A stretch of 64,000 bases of DNA from Burkholderiales bacterium (GTDB lineage Bacteria > Pseudomonadota > Gammaproteobacteria > Burkholderiales > Burkholderiaceae_C), in NCBI GenBank assembly GCA_013044035.1, contig JABEVE010000029.1, forward strand, positions 1 to 64,000, given 5' to 3'. Shown here one piece after another: positions 1 through 9,079 of this stretch; the first letter of the stretch is position 1, and every line of letters begins with the position of its first letter. Made by a program: the position numbers and the translations under genes. The notes beneath the pieces are model-generated. The model worked only from the letters and a program-made list of their open reading frames with translations. It was not told the DNA's origin and made no database searches.

Positions 1-457
1 ACATCTGGTGGCTCAAGGCGACGGCGGTGGCCATGGCGATGACGTCGCGCGAAAACAGCGACAGCTCCATGCCGGTCTGTCCCTGGGTCACGCCGTCGCA
101 CATCGCCGGCACGCCGCCGGCGAACTGCGCGCTGGCGCCTACTTCGACCGCCGCCTGCTTGATCCAGGCTGGAAAATCCGCCAGCGGCTGGTGCGCCGAC
201 AACATATCGTTGTAGGCAGAGACGATGGCCAGATTCGGTGGCGACTCGGGCTTGAGTTCGCGCAGCACGATCTTCTCGCGTCCCGGCATGGCCGCCATGG
301 CGTGAGCCAGGTTGGTGCAGGACAGCTGGCTGCGCTCCACCTTATGCCGGCCGGCTGCACCGATGCGCCCGAGGTAGGCGGCGCGTGGGCCTGCGCTGCG
401 GGAAACGATGCGGTCGGTGACGCGCGCGAGGACGGGATTCAAGGGCGACTTGGGCAT
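1..457 (-). CDS. edd: 6-phosphogluconate dehydratase, N-terminal part (runs off the window)
   Basis: Dehydrates 6-phosphogluconate to 2-keto-3-deoxy-6-phosphogluconate, the first committed Entner-Doudoroff step, in the cytosol with an Fe-S cluster. Only the first 152 residues are present. They begin [17 protein letters not shown] and include [10 protein letters not shown] and the IlvD/Edd signature [19 protein letters not shown] near residues 118-136, whose Cys is expected to be a cluster ligand. The whole family has about 600 residues, so roughly three quarters lies outside the window. It diverges from zwf, the gene making its substrate precursor, and a HexR-like site lies about 20 bp upstream of its start. 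The identification is firm because the signature is nearly identical to the enterobacterial enzyme. Confidence 0.95.
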   Translation of the reverse strand, partial: MPKSPLNPVLARVTDRIVSRSAGPRAAYLGRIGAAGRHKVERSQLSCTNLAHAMAAMPGREKIVLRELKPESPPNLAIVSAYNDMLSAHQPLADFPAWIKQAAVEVGASAQFAGGVPAMCDGVTQGQTGMELSLFSRDVIAMATAVALSHQM

Positions 458-477
458 TTCGGGTGAAGATTCTTAGA

Positions 478-492
478 TGTAATATTGTTACG
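478..492. promoter_or_regulatory. Putative HexR operator upstream of edd
   Basis: TGTAATATTGTTACG fits the pseudo-palindromic HexR consensus TGTARTTWWAYTACA at 12 of 15 positions. It lies 20 bp upstream of the edd start, where a bound repressor would block transcription. A hexR gene is in the facing operon, so this is a likely autologous target. The match is seen directly; binding is inferred. Confidence 0.6.
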
Positions 493-683
493 TTCGAGCG
501 ATACTATCCCGCACAGCATCCAAGCGCAAGCGGAGGATCACTCGCATGGATCGGCAGCATGGCCGCTCCGAAATCCGCGGGCCTCATGATTGTGATGTGT
601 CGCCTTGGACATCCCCATTCCCCGGGTGCGGGCATGCCGATCCGGGTTCGGTCAATCGTCCGGACGCAGAACCATTGACCGAA

Positions 684-698
684 GGTAATTTAGCTACA
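684..698. promoter_or_regulatory. Putative HexR operator upstream of zwf
   Basis: GGTAATTTAGCTACA fits the HexR consensus TGTARTTWWAYTACA at 13 of 15 positions and sits 47 bp before the zwf start codon. Together with the site at 478 it brackets the divergent edd/zwf promoter region (458-745). This is the arrangement expected for co-repression of both arms and derepression by 2-keto-3-deoxy-6-phosphogluconate, the known HexR effector. Confidence 0.65.
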
Positions 699-745
699 TA
701 CCATGTGCATTCGATCAAACGCCAAGCCAAACTGGAGAATCCATC

Positions 746-2203
746 ATGACCACCTCCCCTTTTGACATCGTGCTGTTCGGCGGCACCGGGGATCTGGTCA
801 TGCGCAAGCTGCTGCCGGCGCTGTATCAGGCCCACAAAGCGGGCCTGCTGCATCCGCAGGGGCGCTTTGTGGCGTTGGGCCGCAAGGATGCCGATCGCGC
901 CGCCTACCTGGCGCAGATGGAGGCGCAGTCGCGCCCGCACGTGCAGGCTGACTTCGAGGCTGCGGCCTGGGCGACCTTTGCCGAGCGCATTCTCTACTGC
1001 AAGCTCGACGCCGAGCAGCCGGCCGATTTCGACGCCCTGGCGCAGACCCTTGCCGGCAACGGGGACCGCATCACCGTGTGCTACCTCGCCACCGCGCCGG
1101 CGCTGTTCACCGGCATCTGCGCACAGCTCGCGCGCGTGGGGCTCAACCACCCCGGCGTGCGCGTCGTGCTGGAAAAACCGCTGGGCCGCGATCTGGCCTC
1201 GTCCAACGCCATCAACGCCGAGGTGGGGCGGCACTTCGCAGAAGACCAGCTCTACCGCATCGACCACTACCTGGGCAAGGAGTCGGTGCAGAACCTCATG
1301 GCGATCCGCTTCGGCAACACCCTGTTCGAGCCGCTGTGGCGCCGCGAATGGGTGGACAACGTGCAGATCACCATCGCCGAAGACCTCGGCGTGGAAGGCC
1401 GCGGCGAGTTCTACGACAAGACCGGCGCGCTGCGCGACATGGTGCAAAGCCACCTGCTGCAACTGCTGTGCATGGTGGCCATGGAGCCGCCGGCCACCCT
1501 CGAGGCCAATGCCATCCGCGACGAGAAGCTCAAGGTGCTCAACGCACTCAAGCCCTTCAGCGAATCCGATGTCGCGGCCAACTCGGTTCGCGGGCAGTAC
1601 CGTGCCGGCGCCATCGCGGGCCAACCCGTCATCGGGTACCTGGACGAGGCCCGCATCGCTGCGGGCAGCCATACCGAGACCTTCACTGCCATCAAGGCCG
1701 AGATCGCCAACTGGCGCTGGGCCGGGGTGCCCTTCTTTTTGCGCACCGGCAAGCGCATGCCCGAGCGCCTCGCCGAAGTGGTCATCAGCTTTCGCAAGGT
1801 GCCATTGGCGCTGTTCCCCGGGCCGAGCATGGAACGCGCGTCGAACCGCCTGGTCATCCAGCTCCAGCCCGACGAAAGCATCCAGCTGTATTTCCTCGCC
1901 AAGGAAGCGGGTGACGGCATGCGACTGCAGCCCACCTATCTGAACCTGGACTTCGACGCCACGTCGCAGCACCGCCGCGCCGACGCCTACGAACGGCTGC
2001 TGCTCGATGTCATCCGCGGCAACCTCGGCCTGTTCATGCGTCGCGACGAGCTCGAGGCCGCTTGGCACTGGGTGGAGCCCATCCTGGCCGGCTGGAGCAA
2101 CAGCACCCTTCCGCCCAAGCCCTACACCGCCGGGACCTGGGGCCCGGCAGCGTCCAGCGCCCTGCTCTCGCGTGACGGCGTGGCCTGGCATGAAGAACTC
2201 TGA
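746..2203 (+). CDS. zwf: Glucose-6-phosphate 1-dehydrogenase
   Basis: Oxidises glucose 6-phosphate to 6-phosphogluconolactone with NAD(P)+, feeding the Entner-Doudoroff and pentose phosphate routes. The 485-residue length is normal. The N-terminus has the nucleotide-binding FGGTGDLVMRKLLPALY at about residues 11-27. The active-site signature RIDHYLGKE is at about 171-179, with its catalytic His. The ATG is preceded by a GGAGA ribosome site and follows a HexR-like operator. It is the first gene of zwf-pgl-glk-hexR-pgi, and its end overlaps the pgl start by 14 bp, indicating translational coupling. Confidence 0.97.
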   Translation: MTTSPFDIVLFGGTGDLVMRKLLPALYQAHKAGLLHPQGRFVALGRKDADRAAYLAQMEAQSRPHVQADFEAAAWATFAERILYCKLDAEQPADFDALAQTLAGNGDRITVCYLATAPALFTGICAQLARVGLNHPGVRVVLEKPLGRDLASSNAINAEVGRHFAEDQLYRIDHYLGKESVQNLMAIRFGNTLFEPLWRREWVDNVQITIAEDLGVEGRGEFYDKTGALRDMVQSHLLQLLCMVAMEPPATLEANAIRDEKLKVLNALKPFSESDVAANSVRGQYRAGAIAGQPVIGYLDEARIAAGSHTETFTAIKAEIANWRWAGVPFFLRTGKRMPERLAEVVISFRKVPLALFPGPSMERASNRLVIQLQPDESIQLYFLAKEAGDGMRLQPTYLNLDFDATSQHRRADAYERLLLDVIRGNLGLFMRRDELEAAWHWVEPILAGWSNSTLPPKPYTAGTWGPAASSALLSRDGVAWHEEL

Positions 2204-2912
2204 CACGCTCCTGGAGGTCTGCGCCGACGCTGCGGACCTCGCCGCGCGGCTGGCCCGAGACCTGGCCAGCGTGCTGGGCGACGCGCTCGCAGCCCGCGGC
2301 AGCGCGGTGCTGGCGGTGTCGGGCGGGCGTTCGCCGGTGCCCTTGTTCCATGCCCTGGCGGCGATGCCGCTGGACTGGGCGCGCATCACCGTGACCCTGG
2401 TGGACGAGCGCTTCGTGCCGCCGGACCACGCCGACAGCAATGCCGCGCTGGTCCGCGCGCATCTGTTGCAAGGCCACGCCGCGGCGGCGCGCTTCGTGCC
2501 GCTGGTCGAGGCCAACGACTTCGCCGCTGCCCCGGCCGACGCCGAACGGGCGCTCGCAGCCGTCGTGGCCCGCGCCAACCGCGATGCGCGGTCCATCGAC
2601 GCTGCCGTGCTCGGCATGGGCGACGACGGCCACACCGCGTCGCTGTTTCCCGGCGCGCCGGAGATCGCGGCGGGGCTGAACCCGCGCAATCCCCTGGATT
2701 GGCTCGCCGTCCATCCCCCGGCAGCGCCCCATCGGCGCATCAGCCTCACCCTCGCCGCGCTGCTGCGCGCCGGTCATCTGCGCCTGGCCATCTCCGGCGC
2801 AGCCAAACGCGCGGTCTACGACGCGGCCCTGCAGGCGCGGCGCGACGACCTGCCTTTGAGCGCCCTGCTCCATCCACCACACCCCCATGTCCATGTCTAC
2901 TGGAGCCCTTGA
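2190..2912 (+). CDS. pgl: 6-phosphogluconolactonase
   Basis: Hydrolyses 6-phosphogluconolactone, the Zwf product, to 6-phosphogluconate. The open frame extends upstream to 2007, but the family-like N-terminus MKNSDTLLEVCADA starts at the ATG inside the 3' end of zwf, giving 240 residues, typical for DevB-type lactonases. Visible motifs are AVSGGRSPVPLFHAL (the sugar-phosphate loop), VTLVDERFVPPDH and LGMGDDGHTASLFPG, the family signature. It overlaps zwf by 14 bp and glk by 26 bp, so the block is surely one transcript. Confidence 0.95.
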   Translation: MKNSDTLLEVCADAADLAARLARDLASVLGDALAARGSAVLAVSGGRSPVPLFHALAAMPLDWARITVTLVDERFVPPDHADSNAALVRAHLLQGHAAAARFVPLVEANDFAAAPADAERALAAVVARANRDARSIDAAVLGMGDDGHTASLFPGAPEIAAGLNPRNPLDWLAVHPPAAPHRRISLTLAALLRAGHLRLAISGAAKRAVYDAALQARRDDLPLSALLHPPHPHVHVYWSP

Positions 2913-3894
2913 CCCCGCGCCCCGGCTGATCGCCGACATCGGCGGCACCAATGCCCGGTTCGCCCTGCAGACCCCACAGGGGCTGGAGGACATCCGCGTG
3001 CTGGCCTGCGCCGATTACCCCGAACTGGTGGACGCGCTGCGCAGCTACCTGGCCGCTGTCGGCAACCCGGCGGTGCGCCACGTCGCCATCGGCATCGCCA
3101 ACCCGGTCTACGGCGACCGGATCCGCATGACCAACCACCACTGGGCGTTCTCGACCGAGCAGACGCGGCGCGACCTCGGGCTGGACACCTTCCTGGTTCT
3201 CAACGACTTTGCCGTGCTGGCGCGCGCGCTGCCGGTGCTGCCGGCCCACGAATTGACGCAGGTCGGCGGCACCACCGCCGTGCCCGGTGCGCCGCTGGGA
3301 CTGCTGGGCGCGGGCACCGGGCTGGGCGTATCGGGCCTGGTTCCCACTGGCGCCGGCCGCTGGGTGCCACTGGCTGGCGAGGGTGGGCATGTGAGCCTCG
3401 CACCGTTCGACGAGCGCGAGGTGGAGGTATGGCGCTTGGCGCGGGCGCGCTATGGCGGGCATGTCTCGGCCGAGCGCGTGCTCTCGGGGCCGGGGCTGGA
3501 ATTCCTGCACCAGGCGTTGTGCACCCTGGCGGGTGAACCGCCCACAGCGCGCAGCGCCGCCGACATCAGCCGCCTCGGCCTGGACGGCAGCGACCGGCGC
3601 TGCCGCGAGACCCTGGATCTGTTCTGCGCCCTGCTGGGAACCGTGGCCTCCGATCTGGCCGTGACCCTGGGCGCGCGCGGCGGCATCTACATCGGCGGTG
3701 GCATCGTGCCGCGTCTTGGCGACTATTTCGCCCGCTCACCGTTTCGCGCCCGTTTCGAGAGCAAGGGCCGCACCTCGGCGTATCTGGCCGACATCCCGGT
3801 GTGGGTCATCCACAGTCCCTGGCCCGCGCTGCTGGGCGCGGCGGCGGCGCTCGATCAGCATCTCGAACCACTGGCCCAGTCAAGCCATGCTTGA
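2887..3894 (+). CDS. glk: Glucokinase
   Basis: Phosphorylates glucose to glucose 6-phosphate with ATP. The 335-residue protein has the bacterial glucokinase phosphate loop LIADIGGTNARFALQTP at about residues 14-30, FLVLNDFAVLARALP in the middle with the glucose-contacting ND pair, LLGAGTGLGVSGLVP, and a late glycine-rich loop YIGGGIVPRLGDYF. It starts within the last 26 bp of pgl; a second ATG six bases on (2893) is an equally possible start. It lies between pgl and hexR in the glucose operon, so internal glucose can be primed directly into the Entner-Doudoroff route. Confidence 0.95.
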   Translation: MSMSTGALDPAPRLIADIGGTNARFALQTPQGLEDIRVLACADYPELVDALRSYLAAVGNPAVRHVAIGIANPVYGDRIRMTNHHWAFSTEQTRRDLGLDTFLVLNDFAVLARALPVLPAHELTQVGGTTAVPGAPLGLLGAGTGLGVSGLVPTGAGRWVPLAGEGGHVSLAPFDEREVEVWRLARARYGGHVSAERVLSGPGLEFLHQALCTLAGEPPTARSAADISRLGLDGSDRRCRETLDLFCALLGTVASDLAVTLGARGGIYIGGGIVPRLGDYFARSPFRARFESKGRTSAYLADIPVWVIHSPWPALLGAAAALDQHLEPLAQSSHA

Positions 3895-4729
3895 GCGCAT
3901 TCGCAACCAGATGCCGCAACTCTCCGCCGCCGAGCGTCGGGTGGCGCAGTTGCTGCTGGACCGGCCCAACGACTTCATTCAGGCCGCCGTGGCCGACATC
4001 GCCCGCGATGTGGGCGTGAGCCAGCCCACTGTCATTCGCTTCGCCCGCTCGGTCGGGTGCACCGGGCTGCAGGACCTCAAGCTCAAGCTCGCCGGCAGCC
4101 TGGTTGGCGGCGTACCCTATGTGCATGCCAGCGTCAGCCCCAAAGACTCCACGGCCGTCCTCGCCGCCAAAGTGTTCGACAACGCCATTTCCTCCCTGCT
4201 CAACTGCCGCAACGCGGTCAGCCCGGCATCGCTGGACCAGGCCATCCGGCTGCTGGCCGGGGCGCGTCGGCTGGAGTTCTACGGCCTGGGCAACTCGGGC
4301 ATCATCGCTGCCGACGCGCAGCACAAATTCTTCCGCTACGGCATCCCTGCCGTGGCCTATGCCGACCCGCACATCCAGGCCATGGCCGCCACCCTGCTGG
4401 GGCCGCAGGACGTGCTGGTGGCCATTTCCAACTCCGGACGCACCAACGAATTGCTCGACGCCGTGGACATCGCCCAGCGCGGCGGCTGCAAGGTCGTGGC
4501 CATCACATCCACCGGCTCGCCGCTGGCGCGCCTGGCCAGCGTGGCCCTGCTTGCCGATGCGCAGGAAGACGCCGAGTTCTTCAGCCCCATGCTGACACGG
4601 CTGCTGCACCTCACCCTCATCGACGTGCTCGCCGTGGGCGTGGCGCTGCGCCGCGGGCCGGAACTGGTCGCCCTGCTGGAGAAAACCAAACGCAGCCTCA
4701 AGAGCCATCGCCGGCGCAGCGAGATGTGA
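3887..4729 (+). CDS. hexR: RpiR-family regulator HexR
   Basis: Transcriptional regulator of central sugar metabolism. Residues 1-75 form the RpiR helix-turn-helix domain (LSAAERRVAQLLLDRP, then VGVSQPTVIRFARSVG as the recognition part). Residues about 120-250 are a SIS sugar-phosphate domain with FYGLGNSGIIAADAQHKFFRYG and VAISNSGRTNELLD. The 280-residue length and the layout match HexR throughout. The chosen ATG overlaps the glk stop by 8 bp; the longer open frame from 3698 is antisense-free but lies inside glk. HexR is known to sense 2-keto-3-deoxy-6-phosphogluconate and bind sites like those at 478 and 684, so autoregulation of this operon is expected. Confidence 0.92.
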   Translation: MLERIRNQMPQLSAAERRVAQLLLDRPNDFIQAAVADIARDVGVSQPTVIRFARSVGCTGLQDLKLKLAGSLVGGVPYVHASVSPKDSTAVLAAKVFDNAISSLLNCRNAVSPASLDQAIRLLAGARRLEFYGLGNSGIIAADAQHKFFRYGIPAVAYADPHIQAMAATLLGPQDVLVAISNSGRTNELLDAVDIAQRGGCKVVAITSTGSPLARLASVALLADAQEDAEFFSPMLTRLLHLTLIDVLAVGVALRRGPELVALLEKTKRSLKSHRRRSEM

Positions 4730-4786
4730 CCCTCCTGTGCCCTCGCGCCCATGGGCGCACACCACACACGTTCTTCACGTCATCCC

Positions 4787-6451
4787 ATGCCGACACTGAC
4801 CCAACTCCCCGCCTGGCGCGCTCTCTGGAAACACTTCACCCGCGCGCGCGACTGGTCGATGCGCGAACTGTTCGACACCGATCCTGAGCGCGCGCGGCGC
4901 TACTGGCTGGAACAGGACGGCCTGATCCTCGACTATTCCAAGAACCGCCTCACCGACCAGACGCTGACGCTGCTGCTGGAACTCGCCCGCGAAGCCGGCG
5001 TTCCCGAACTCATCGAGGCGATGTTCCGCGGCGACAAAATCAATGTCACCGAAGACCGCGCGGTGCTGCACATCGCGCTGCGCAACCATGCGGGAACGCC
5101 GATTCTGGTCGATGGCGAGGATGTGATGCCCAAGGTCAACGCGGTACTCGAGCGCATGGCGCGCTTCTCGCGCGCGGTGCGCTCGGGCGACTGGGTGGGC
5201 TACACCAACCAGCCCATCACCGACATCGTCAGCATCGGCATCGGCGGCTCCGACCTCGGGCCGCTGATGGTGTGCGAGGCGCTCAAGCCCTATGCCCATC
5301 CGCGCCTGGCGATGCACTTCGTCTCCAACGTCGACAGCTCGCTGCTCAAGGAAACGCTCAAGCGCGTGCATCCCGAAACCACACTGTTCATCATCGAGTC
5401 CAAGACCTTCACCACCAGCGAAACCCTCACCAACGCCCACACCGCCCGCGACTGGTTCATGAACAGCACCGGCGGCGCCGGCAACGTGGCGCGCCACTTC
5501 GTCGCCGTGTCGACCAACCGCAAGGCGGTGGCGGACTTCGGCATCGACCCCGCCCACATGTTCGAGTTCTGGGACTGGGTAGGCGGACGCTACAGCCTGT
5601 GGTCGGCCATCGGCCTGCCCATCATGCTGTGCCTGGGCGAGGAGAACTTCCACGCCCTGCTCGACGGCGCGCACGGCATGGACCAGCACTTCCGCACGGC
5701 GCCGCTGGAAGCCAACATGCCCGTGCTGCTGGGGCTGGTGGGCATCTGGTACATCAACTTCTTCGGCGGCGGCAGCCACGTCATCGCGCCCTATGACCAG
5801 TACCTGCACCGTTTCCCGTCGTTCATCCAGCAGCTCGACATGGAGTCCAACGGCAAGCAGAGCACACGCGACGGCAGGCCGGTGGACTACGAGACCGCGC
5901 CCATCATCTGGGGCGGCACCGGCATCAACGGCCAGCACGCCTTCTTCCAGTTGCTGCACCAGGGCACGCACATCGCGCCCATCGATCTCATCGCTTCGCT
6001 CGACGGCCGCGGCTCACTGCCCGGCCACCACGAAATCCTGCTCGGCAACATGTTTGCGCAAGCCGAAGCCTTCCTGCGCGGCAAGACGCTTGACGAAGCC
6101 CGCGCCGAGCTGCGTGCCGCGGGGCTCGGCGAAGACGCCGTGAGGACGCTCGCACCGTTCAAGGTGTTCGGCGGCAACCGACCGACTAACACGCTGCTGC
6201 TGCAGCGCCTCGACCCACGCTGCCTGGGCGCGCTGATCGCGCTGTACGAACACAAGGTCTTCGTCCAGGGCGCGATCTGGGGCCTGAATTCCTTCGACCA
6301 GTGGGGTGTGGAGTTGGGCAAGCAGCTCGCCCAGACCATCGTCGGCGAGCTCAGCGGCGAAGCCGGCCCGGTGCCGCACGACAGCTCCACCGCGCGGCTC
6401 ATCGCCCTCTACCGGCAAAAGAACCTTCACGGCAAACCCGCTGCGGACTGA
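4787..6451 (+). CDS. pgi: Glucose-6-phosphate isomerase
   Basis: Interconverts glucose 6-phosphate and fructose 6-phosphate. At 554 residues it is the usual size. Both family signatures are visible: [15 protein letters not shown] near residue 265 and [16 protein letters not shown] near 510. The sugar-phosphate loop [17 protein letters not shown] is near 148. The start [10 protein letters not shown] was chosen because Pgi proteins begin with a TxLPAWxxL motif; an ATG at 4751 would add 12 residues without a better ribosome site. It follows hexR by 57 bp and closes the glucose operon, letting triose- or fructose-derived hexose phosphate cycle back to Zwf. Confidence 0.95.
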   Translation: MPTLTQLPAWRALWKHFTRARDWSMRELFDTDPERARRYWLEQDGLILDYSKNRLTDQTLTLLLELAREAGVPELIEAMFRGDKINVTEDRAVLHIALRNHAGTPILVDGEDVMPKVNAVLERMARFSRAVRSGDWVGYTNQPITDIVSIGIGGSDLGPLMVCEALKPYAHPRLAMHFVSNVDSSLLKETLKRVHPETTLFIIESKTFTTSETLTNAHTARDWFMNSTGGAGNVARHFVAVSTNRKAVADFGIDPAHMFEFWDWVGGRYSLWSAIGLPIMLCLGEENFHALLDGAHGMDQHFRTAPLEANMPVLLGLVGIWYINFFGGGSHVIAPYDQYLHRFPSFIQQLDMESNGKQSTRDGRPVDYETAPIIWGGTGINGQHAFFQLLHQGTHIAPIDLIASLDGRGSLPGHHEILLGNMFAQAEAFLRGKTLDEARAELRAAGLGEDAVRTLAPFKVFGGNRPTNTLLLQRLDPRCLGALIALYEHKVFVQGAIWGLNSFDQWGVELGKQLAQTIVGELSGEAGPVPHDSSTARLIALYRQKNLHGKPAAD

Positions 6452-6521
6452 CCCACCTGGTCCGGGACGATCCGCATTCAGCCGGTGCCCGGCCGCAGGA
6501 CGCGGCCACGGCGCCAGTCGC

Positions 6522-7451
6522 TCAGGGTCGCGTTGGCGCAACCGCGTCGAAGAGTTCGAACAATTGCTGCGCGCTGGGCGAAAGCCGGCGGCCGCGGCGG
6601 CTGATCAGTCCCATCTTGCGCGTCACGCTGGGCTCGACCAGTGGAATGGCGGCGAGCAGGGGATGGTCGGGCCCGGGCATGGCCATCGCCGGGACGGCGG
6701 CAATGCCGAGACCCGCCTCGACGAGGCCGAGCAGCGTGGTGCCGCTCTGGGTCTCGTAGGTGATCTCCGGCCGCACCCGGACACCGGCGAGCGCCTGGTC
6801 GAGCAGCAGCCTGTTGCCCGAGGTGCGGGCGACGGCGATGAAGTCATACGGCGCCAGTTGCGCCCAGCTGACCTGGGGCAAGGTCGCGATCGGATGATCG
6901 CGCCTGCAAGCTGCGACGAAGCGCTCCTCCACGAGCGGCTTGAAGTCGATGCCGCTTTCGTGCGCCCCCAGAAGGCTCAGGCCGAAATCCGCTTCGCCCT
7001 GCGCGACCGCAGCGAGCACCTCGTTGGCCTTCGCATCGAACACGGTCACGCGGACCCGCGGATACATCGCATGGTGCAGGCGCAGCACCTGGGAGACGTG
7101 GTAACACACGGACGACGGGACGCAGGCGACGCTGATGCGCTCCCGCCGCACGCCGGCATGGCCGCGAATGCCGAGCAAGGCACTATCGAGGTCGTCGAGG
7201 ATGGCGCGCGCCTTGCGCTCGAACTCACGCCCGACCGCGGTGAGTGTCACCCGACGCGTGGTGCGCTCCAGCAGCTTCACGCCGAGCGCCTGTTCCAGTT
7301 TGTCGATGCGTCGGCTGTACGCCGGCTGGGAGAGATGCACCGACGCCGCCGCCTTGCTGAAACTGCCGAGGTCGGCCACGGCACAGAAGGCCACGAGGTC
7401 ATTCAGATCGAAATGGATGCTCACAACAGGGCTTTCGGTTGATTCATGCAT
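6522..7451 (-). CDS. LysR-family transcriptional regulator of the tcu-like module
   Basis: A 309-residue LysR regulator. The winged helix-turn-helix occupies about residues 15-75 (LNDLVAFCAVADLGSFSKAA, LSQPAYSRRIDKLEQALGVKLLER), followed by a two-lobed effector domain that includes VCYHVSQVLRLHHAMYP and GLVEAGLGIAAVPAMA. The start MHESTESPVV at 7451 is preferred over one 25 codons upstream, because it leaves the usual short N-terminal extension. It diverges from the tcuA-like gene with 179 bp between them, the standard position for a LysR activator of the adjacent operon. TcuR, the regulator of tricarballylate use, is of this family, but the effector here is not evident. Confidence 0.88.
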   Translation of the reverse strand: MHESTESPVVSIHFDLNDLVAFCAVADLGSFSKAAASVHLSQPAYSRRIDKLEQALGVKLLERTTRRVTLTAVGREFERKARAILDDLDSALLGIRGHAGVRRERISVACVPSSVCYHVSQVLRLHHAMYPRVRVTVFDAKANEVLAAVAQGEADFGLSLLGAHESGIDFKPLVEERFVAACRRDHPIATLPQVSWAQLAPYDFIAVARTSGNRLLLDQALAGVRVRPEITYETQSGTTLLGLVEAGLGIAAVPAMAMPGPDHPLLAAIPLVEPSVTRKMGLISRRGRRLSPSAQQLFELFDAVAPTRP

Positions 7452-7630
7452 ATTTTCGATCAATCGATCACGCAATCGCAATTGACGAACAAATCGGCCT
7501 GATCGAGACTGCCCCTTTGAACCCATTCAATCCGCCGCATCGAACCGAATCCGCCAAGGTCCTTCCCGCAGGAAGGCTTGCAGCGCCATCCAGGCTTCGG
7601 TTGCGTCCTCAACGTTCCTGAACCCATTCC

Positions 7631-9079
7631 TTGGTCGATGTCCTGGTCATCGGTGGCGGCAACGCCGCGCTGTGTGCCGCGTTGATGGCACGCGAGGCCG
7701 GCGCTTCGGTCCTGATGCTCGAAGCCTCGCCGCGCGCCTGGCGTGGCGGCAATTCGCAGCACACCCGCAACCTGCGCTGCATGCACGAAGCGCCGCAGGA
7801 TGTGCTTGCCGACGCCTACACGGAAGACGAGTTCTGGCAGGACCTGCTGAAGGTGACGGGCGGCCAGACGGACGAAAAACTGGCGCGCCTGGTGATTCGC
7901 GCCTCCGCCACCTGCCGCGACTGGATGCGTCGCCACGGCGTTCACTTTCAGCCGTCCCTGTCGGGTGCGCTGCACACCGCGCGCACCAACGCCTTCTTCA
8001 TGGGCGGGGGCAAGGCCCTGATCAATGCCTACTACCGAAGCGCCATGCAACTCGGCGTGCAGGTGCGTTACGACGCTCCGGTCGATCGCATCGAACTCGA
8101 TGGCCCGCGGTTCGTCGCCGCGTCCGTCCAGGGTGAGCGCATCGAGGCGCGGAGCTGCGTCCTTGCCGCCGGCGGCTTCGAGTCCAACCGCGCCTGGCTG
8201 CGCGAGGCCTGGGGACGCAATGCGCGCGGCGAGTACCCGGCCGACAACTTCCTGATCCGCGGCACGCGCTTCAACACCGGGGCGCTGTTGCGCTGCATGA
8301 TGGACGCCGGCGCCGACACCGTCGGCGATCCGACGCAGGCCCACATGGTCGCGATCGACGCCCGCGCGCCCCTGTATGACGGCGGCATCTGCACCCGCAT
8401 CGACTGCGTTTCGCTCGGCATCGCGGTGAACCGCGATGCCGAGCGGTTCTACGACGAGGGCGAGGACTTCTGGCCCAAGCGTTATGCCATCTGGGGCCGG
8501 CTCGTCGCCCAGCAGCCCGGGCAGCTGGCCTACTCGATCATCGATGCCAAGGCCGTGGGGCGCTTCATGCCGCCGGTGTTCCCCGGCGCGAAGGCCGCGA
8601 GCCTGCCCGAGCTTGCGCGCCGGCTCGATCTGGACGAAGCCCGCTTCATGCAGACCCTCCATGCGTACAACGCCGCGTGCCGGCCGGGTCACTTCGACCA
8701 CGCGCGGCTGGACGACTGCCGCACCGAAGGGTTGACGCCGGCCAAGACGCATTGGGCGCGGCCCATCGACACGCCCCCCTTTTTCGGTTACGCGCTTCGG
8801 CCCGGTGTCACCTTCACCTACCTGGGCCTGAAAACCGATGAAACCGCGGCGGTGCGCTTCGGCGGCCGGCGCAGCCCCAATCTCTTCGTTGCCGGCGAGA
8901 TGATGGCCGGCAACGTTCTGGGCAAGGGCTACACGGCCGGAGTCGGCATGAGCATCGGCACCGCCTTTGGCCGCATCGCCGGGACACGCGCCGCCGGTGC
9001 GGCGCGCCAGGGAACCGCGCCAGGGAACCGCGCAAGGAACCGCGCAAGGAACCACGCATGCAGCCGCTTGACGCCTTGA
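7631..9079 (+). CDS. tcuA: FAD-dependent tricarballylate dehydrogenase-like protein (TcuA)
   Basis: Flavoprotein of the fumarate reductase/succinate dehydrogenase class, predicted to oxidise a tri- or dicarboxylate and pass electrons to the neighbouring TcuB. The FAD loop [21 protein letters not shown] begins at residue 4. [14 protein letters not shown] and a C-terminal FAD loop, [21 protein letters not shown], are typical of TcuA/CobZ-type dehydrogenases. An in-frame TGA at 7619 leaves TTG at 7631 as the start, so initiation may be weak. The last 25 codons run through a short tandem DNA repeat (9004-9053), giving an odd Arg/Asn-rich tail, and overlap tcuB by 22 bp. The true substrate could be another carboxylate. 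Confidence 0.85.
   Translation: MVDVLVIGGGNAALCAALMAREAGASVLMLEASPRAWRGGNSQHTRNLRCMHEAPQDVLADAYTEDEFWQDLLKVTGGQTDEKLARLVIRASATCRDWMRRHGVHFQPSLSGALHTARTNAFFMGGGKALINAYYRSAMQLGVQVRYDAPVDRIELDGPRFVAASVQGERIEARSCVLAAGGFESNRAWLREAWGRNARGEYPADNFLIRGTRFNTGALLRCMMDAGADTVGDPTQAHMVAIDARAPLYDGGICTRIDCVSLGIAVNRDAERFYDEGEDFWPKRYAIWGRLVAQQPGQLAYSIIDAKAVGRFMPPVFPGAKAASLPELARRLDLDEARFMQTLHAYNAACRPGHFDHARLDDCRTEGLTPAKTHWARPIDTPPFFGYALRPGVTFTYLGLKTDETAAVRFGGRRSPNLFVAGEMMAGNVLGKGYTAGVGMSIGTAFGRIAGTRAAGAARQGTAPGNRARNRARNHACSRLTP
9004..9053 (+). repeat. Four-copy tandem repeat at the tcuA/tcuB junction
   Basis: Two 13-bp copies of GCGCCAGGGAACC (9004-9029) are followed by two 12-bp copies of GCGCAAGGAACC (9030-9053). 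The array encodes the tail of TcuA, and each copy carries an AGGGA or AAGGA ribosome-binding motif. The last motif (9046-9050) is 7 nt from the tcuB ATG. Because 13-bp units are not a multiple of three, slippage would change the TcuA tail frame and duplicate or remove ribosome sites for TcuB. Confidence 0.8.

Noticed and set aside
584-2749. Very long open frame (721 codons) on the minus strand
   Set aside because: It is antisense to zwf and pgl, which carry complete family motifs. High GC makes such shadow frames common; its protein has no recognisable domain.
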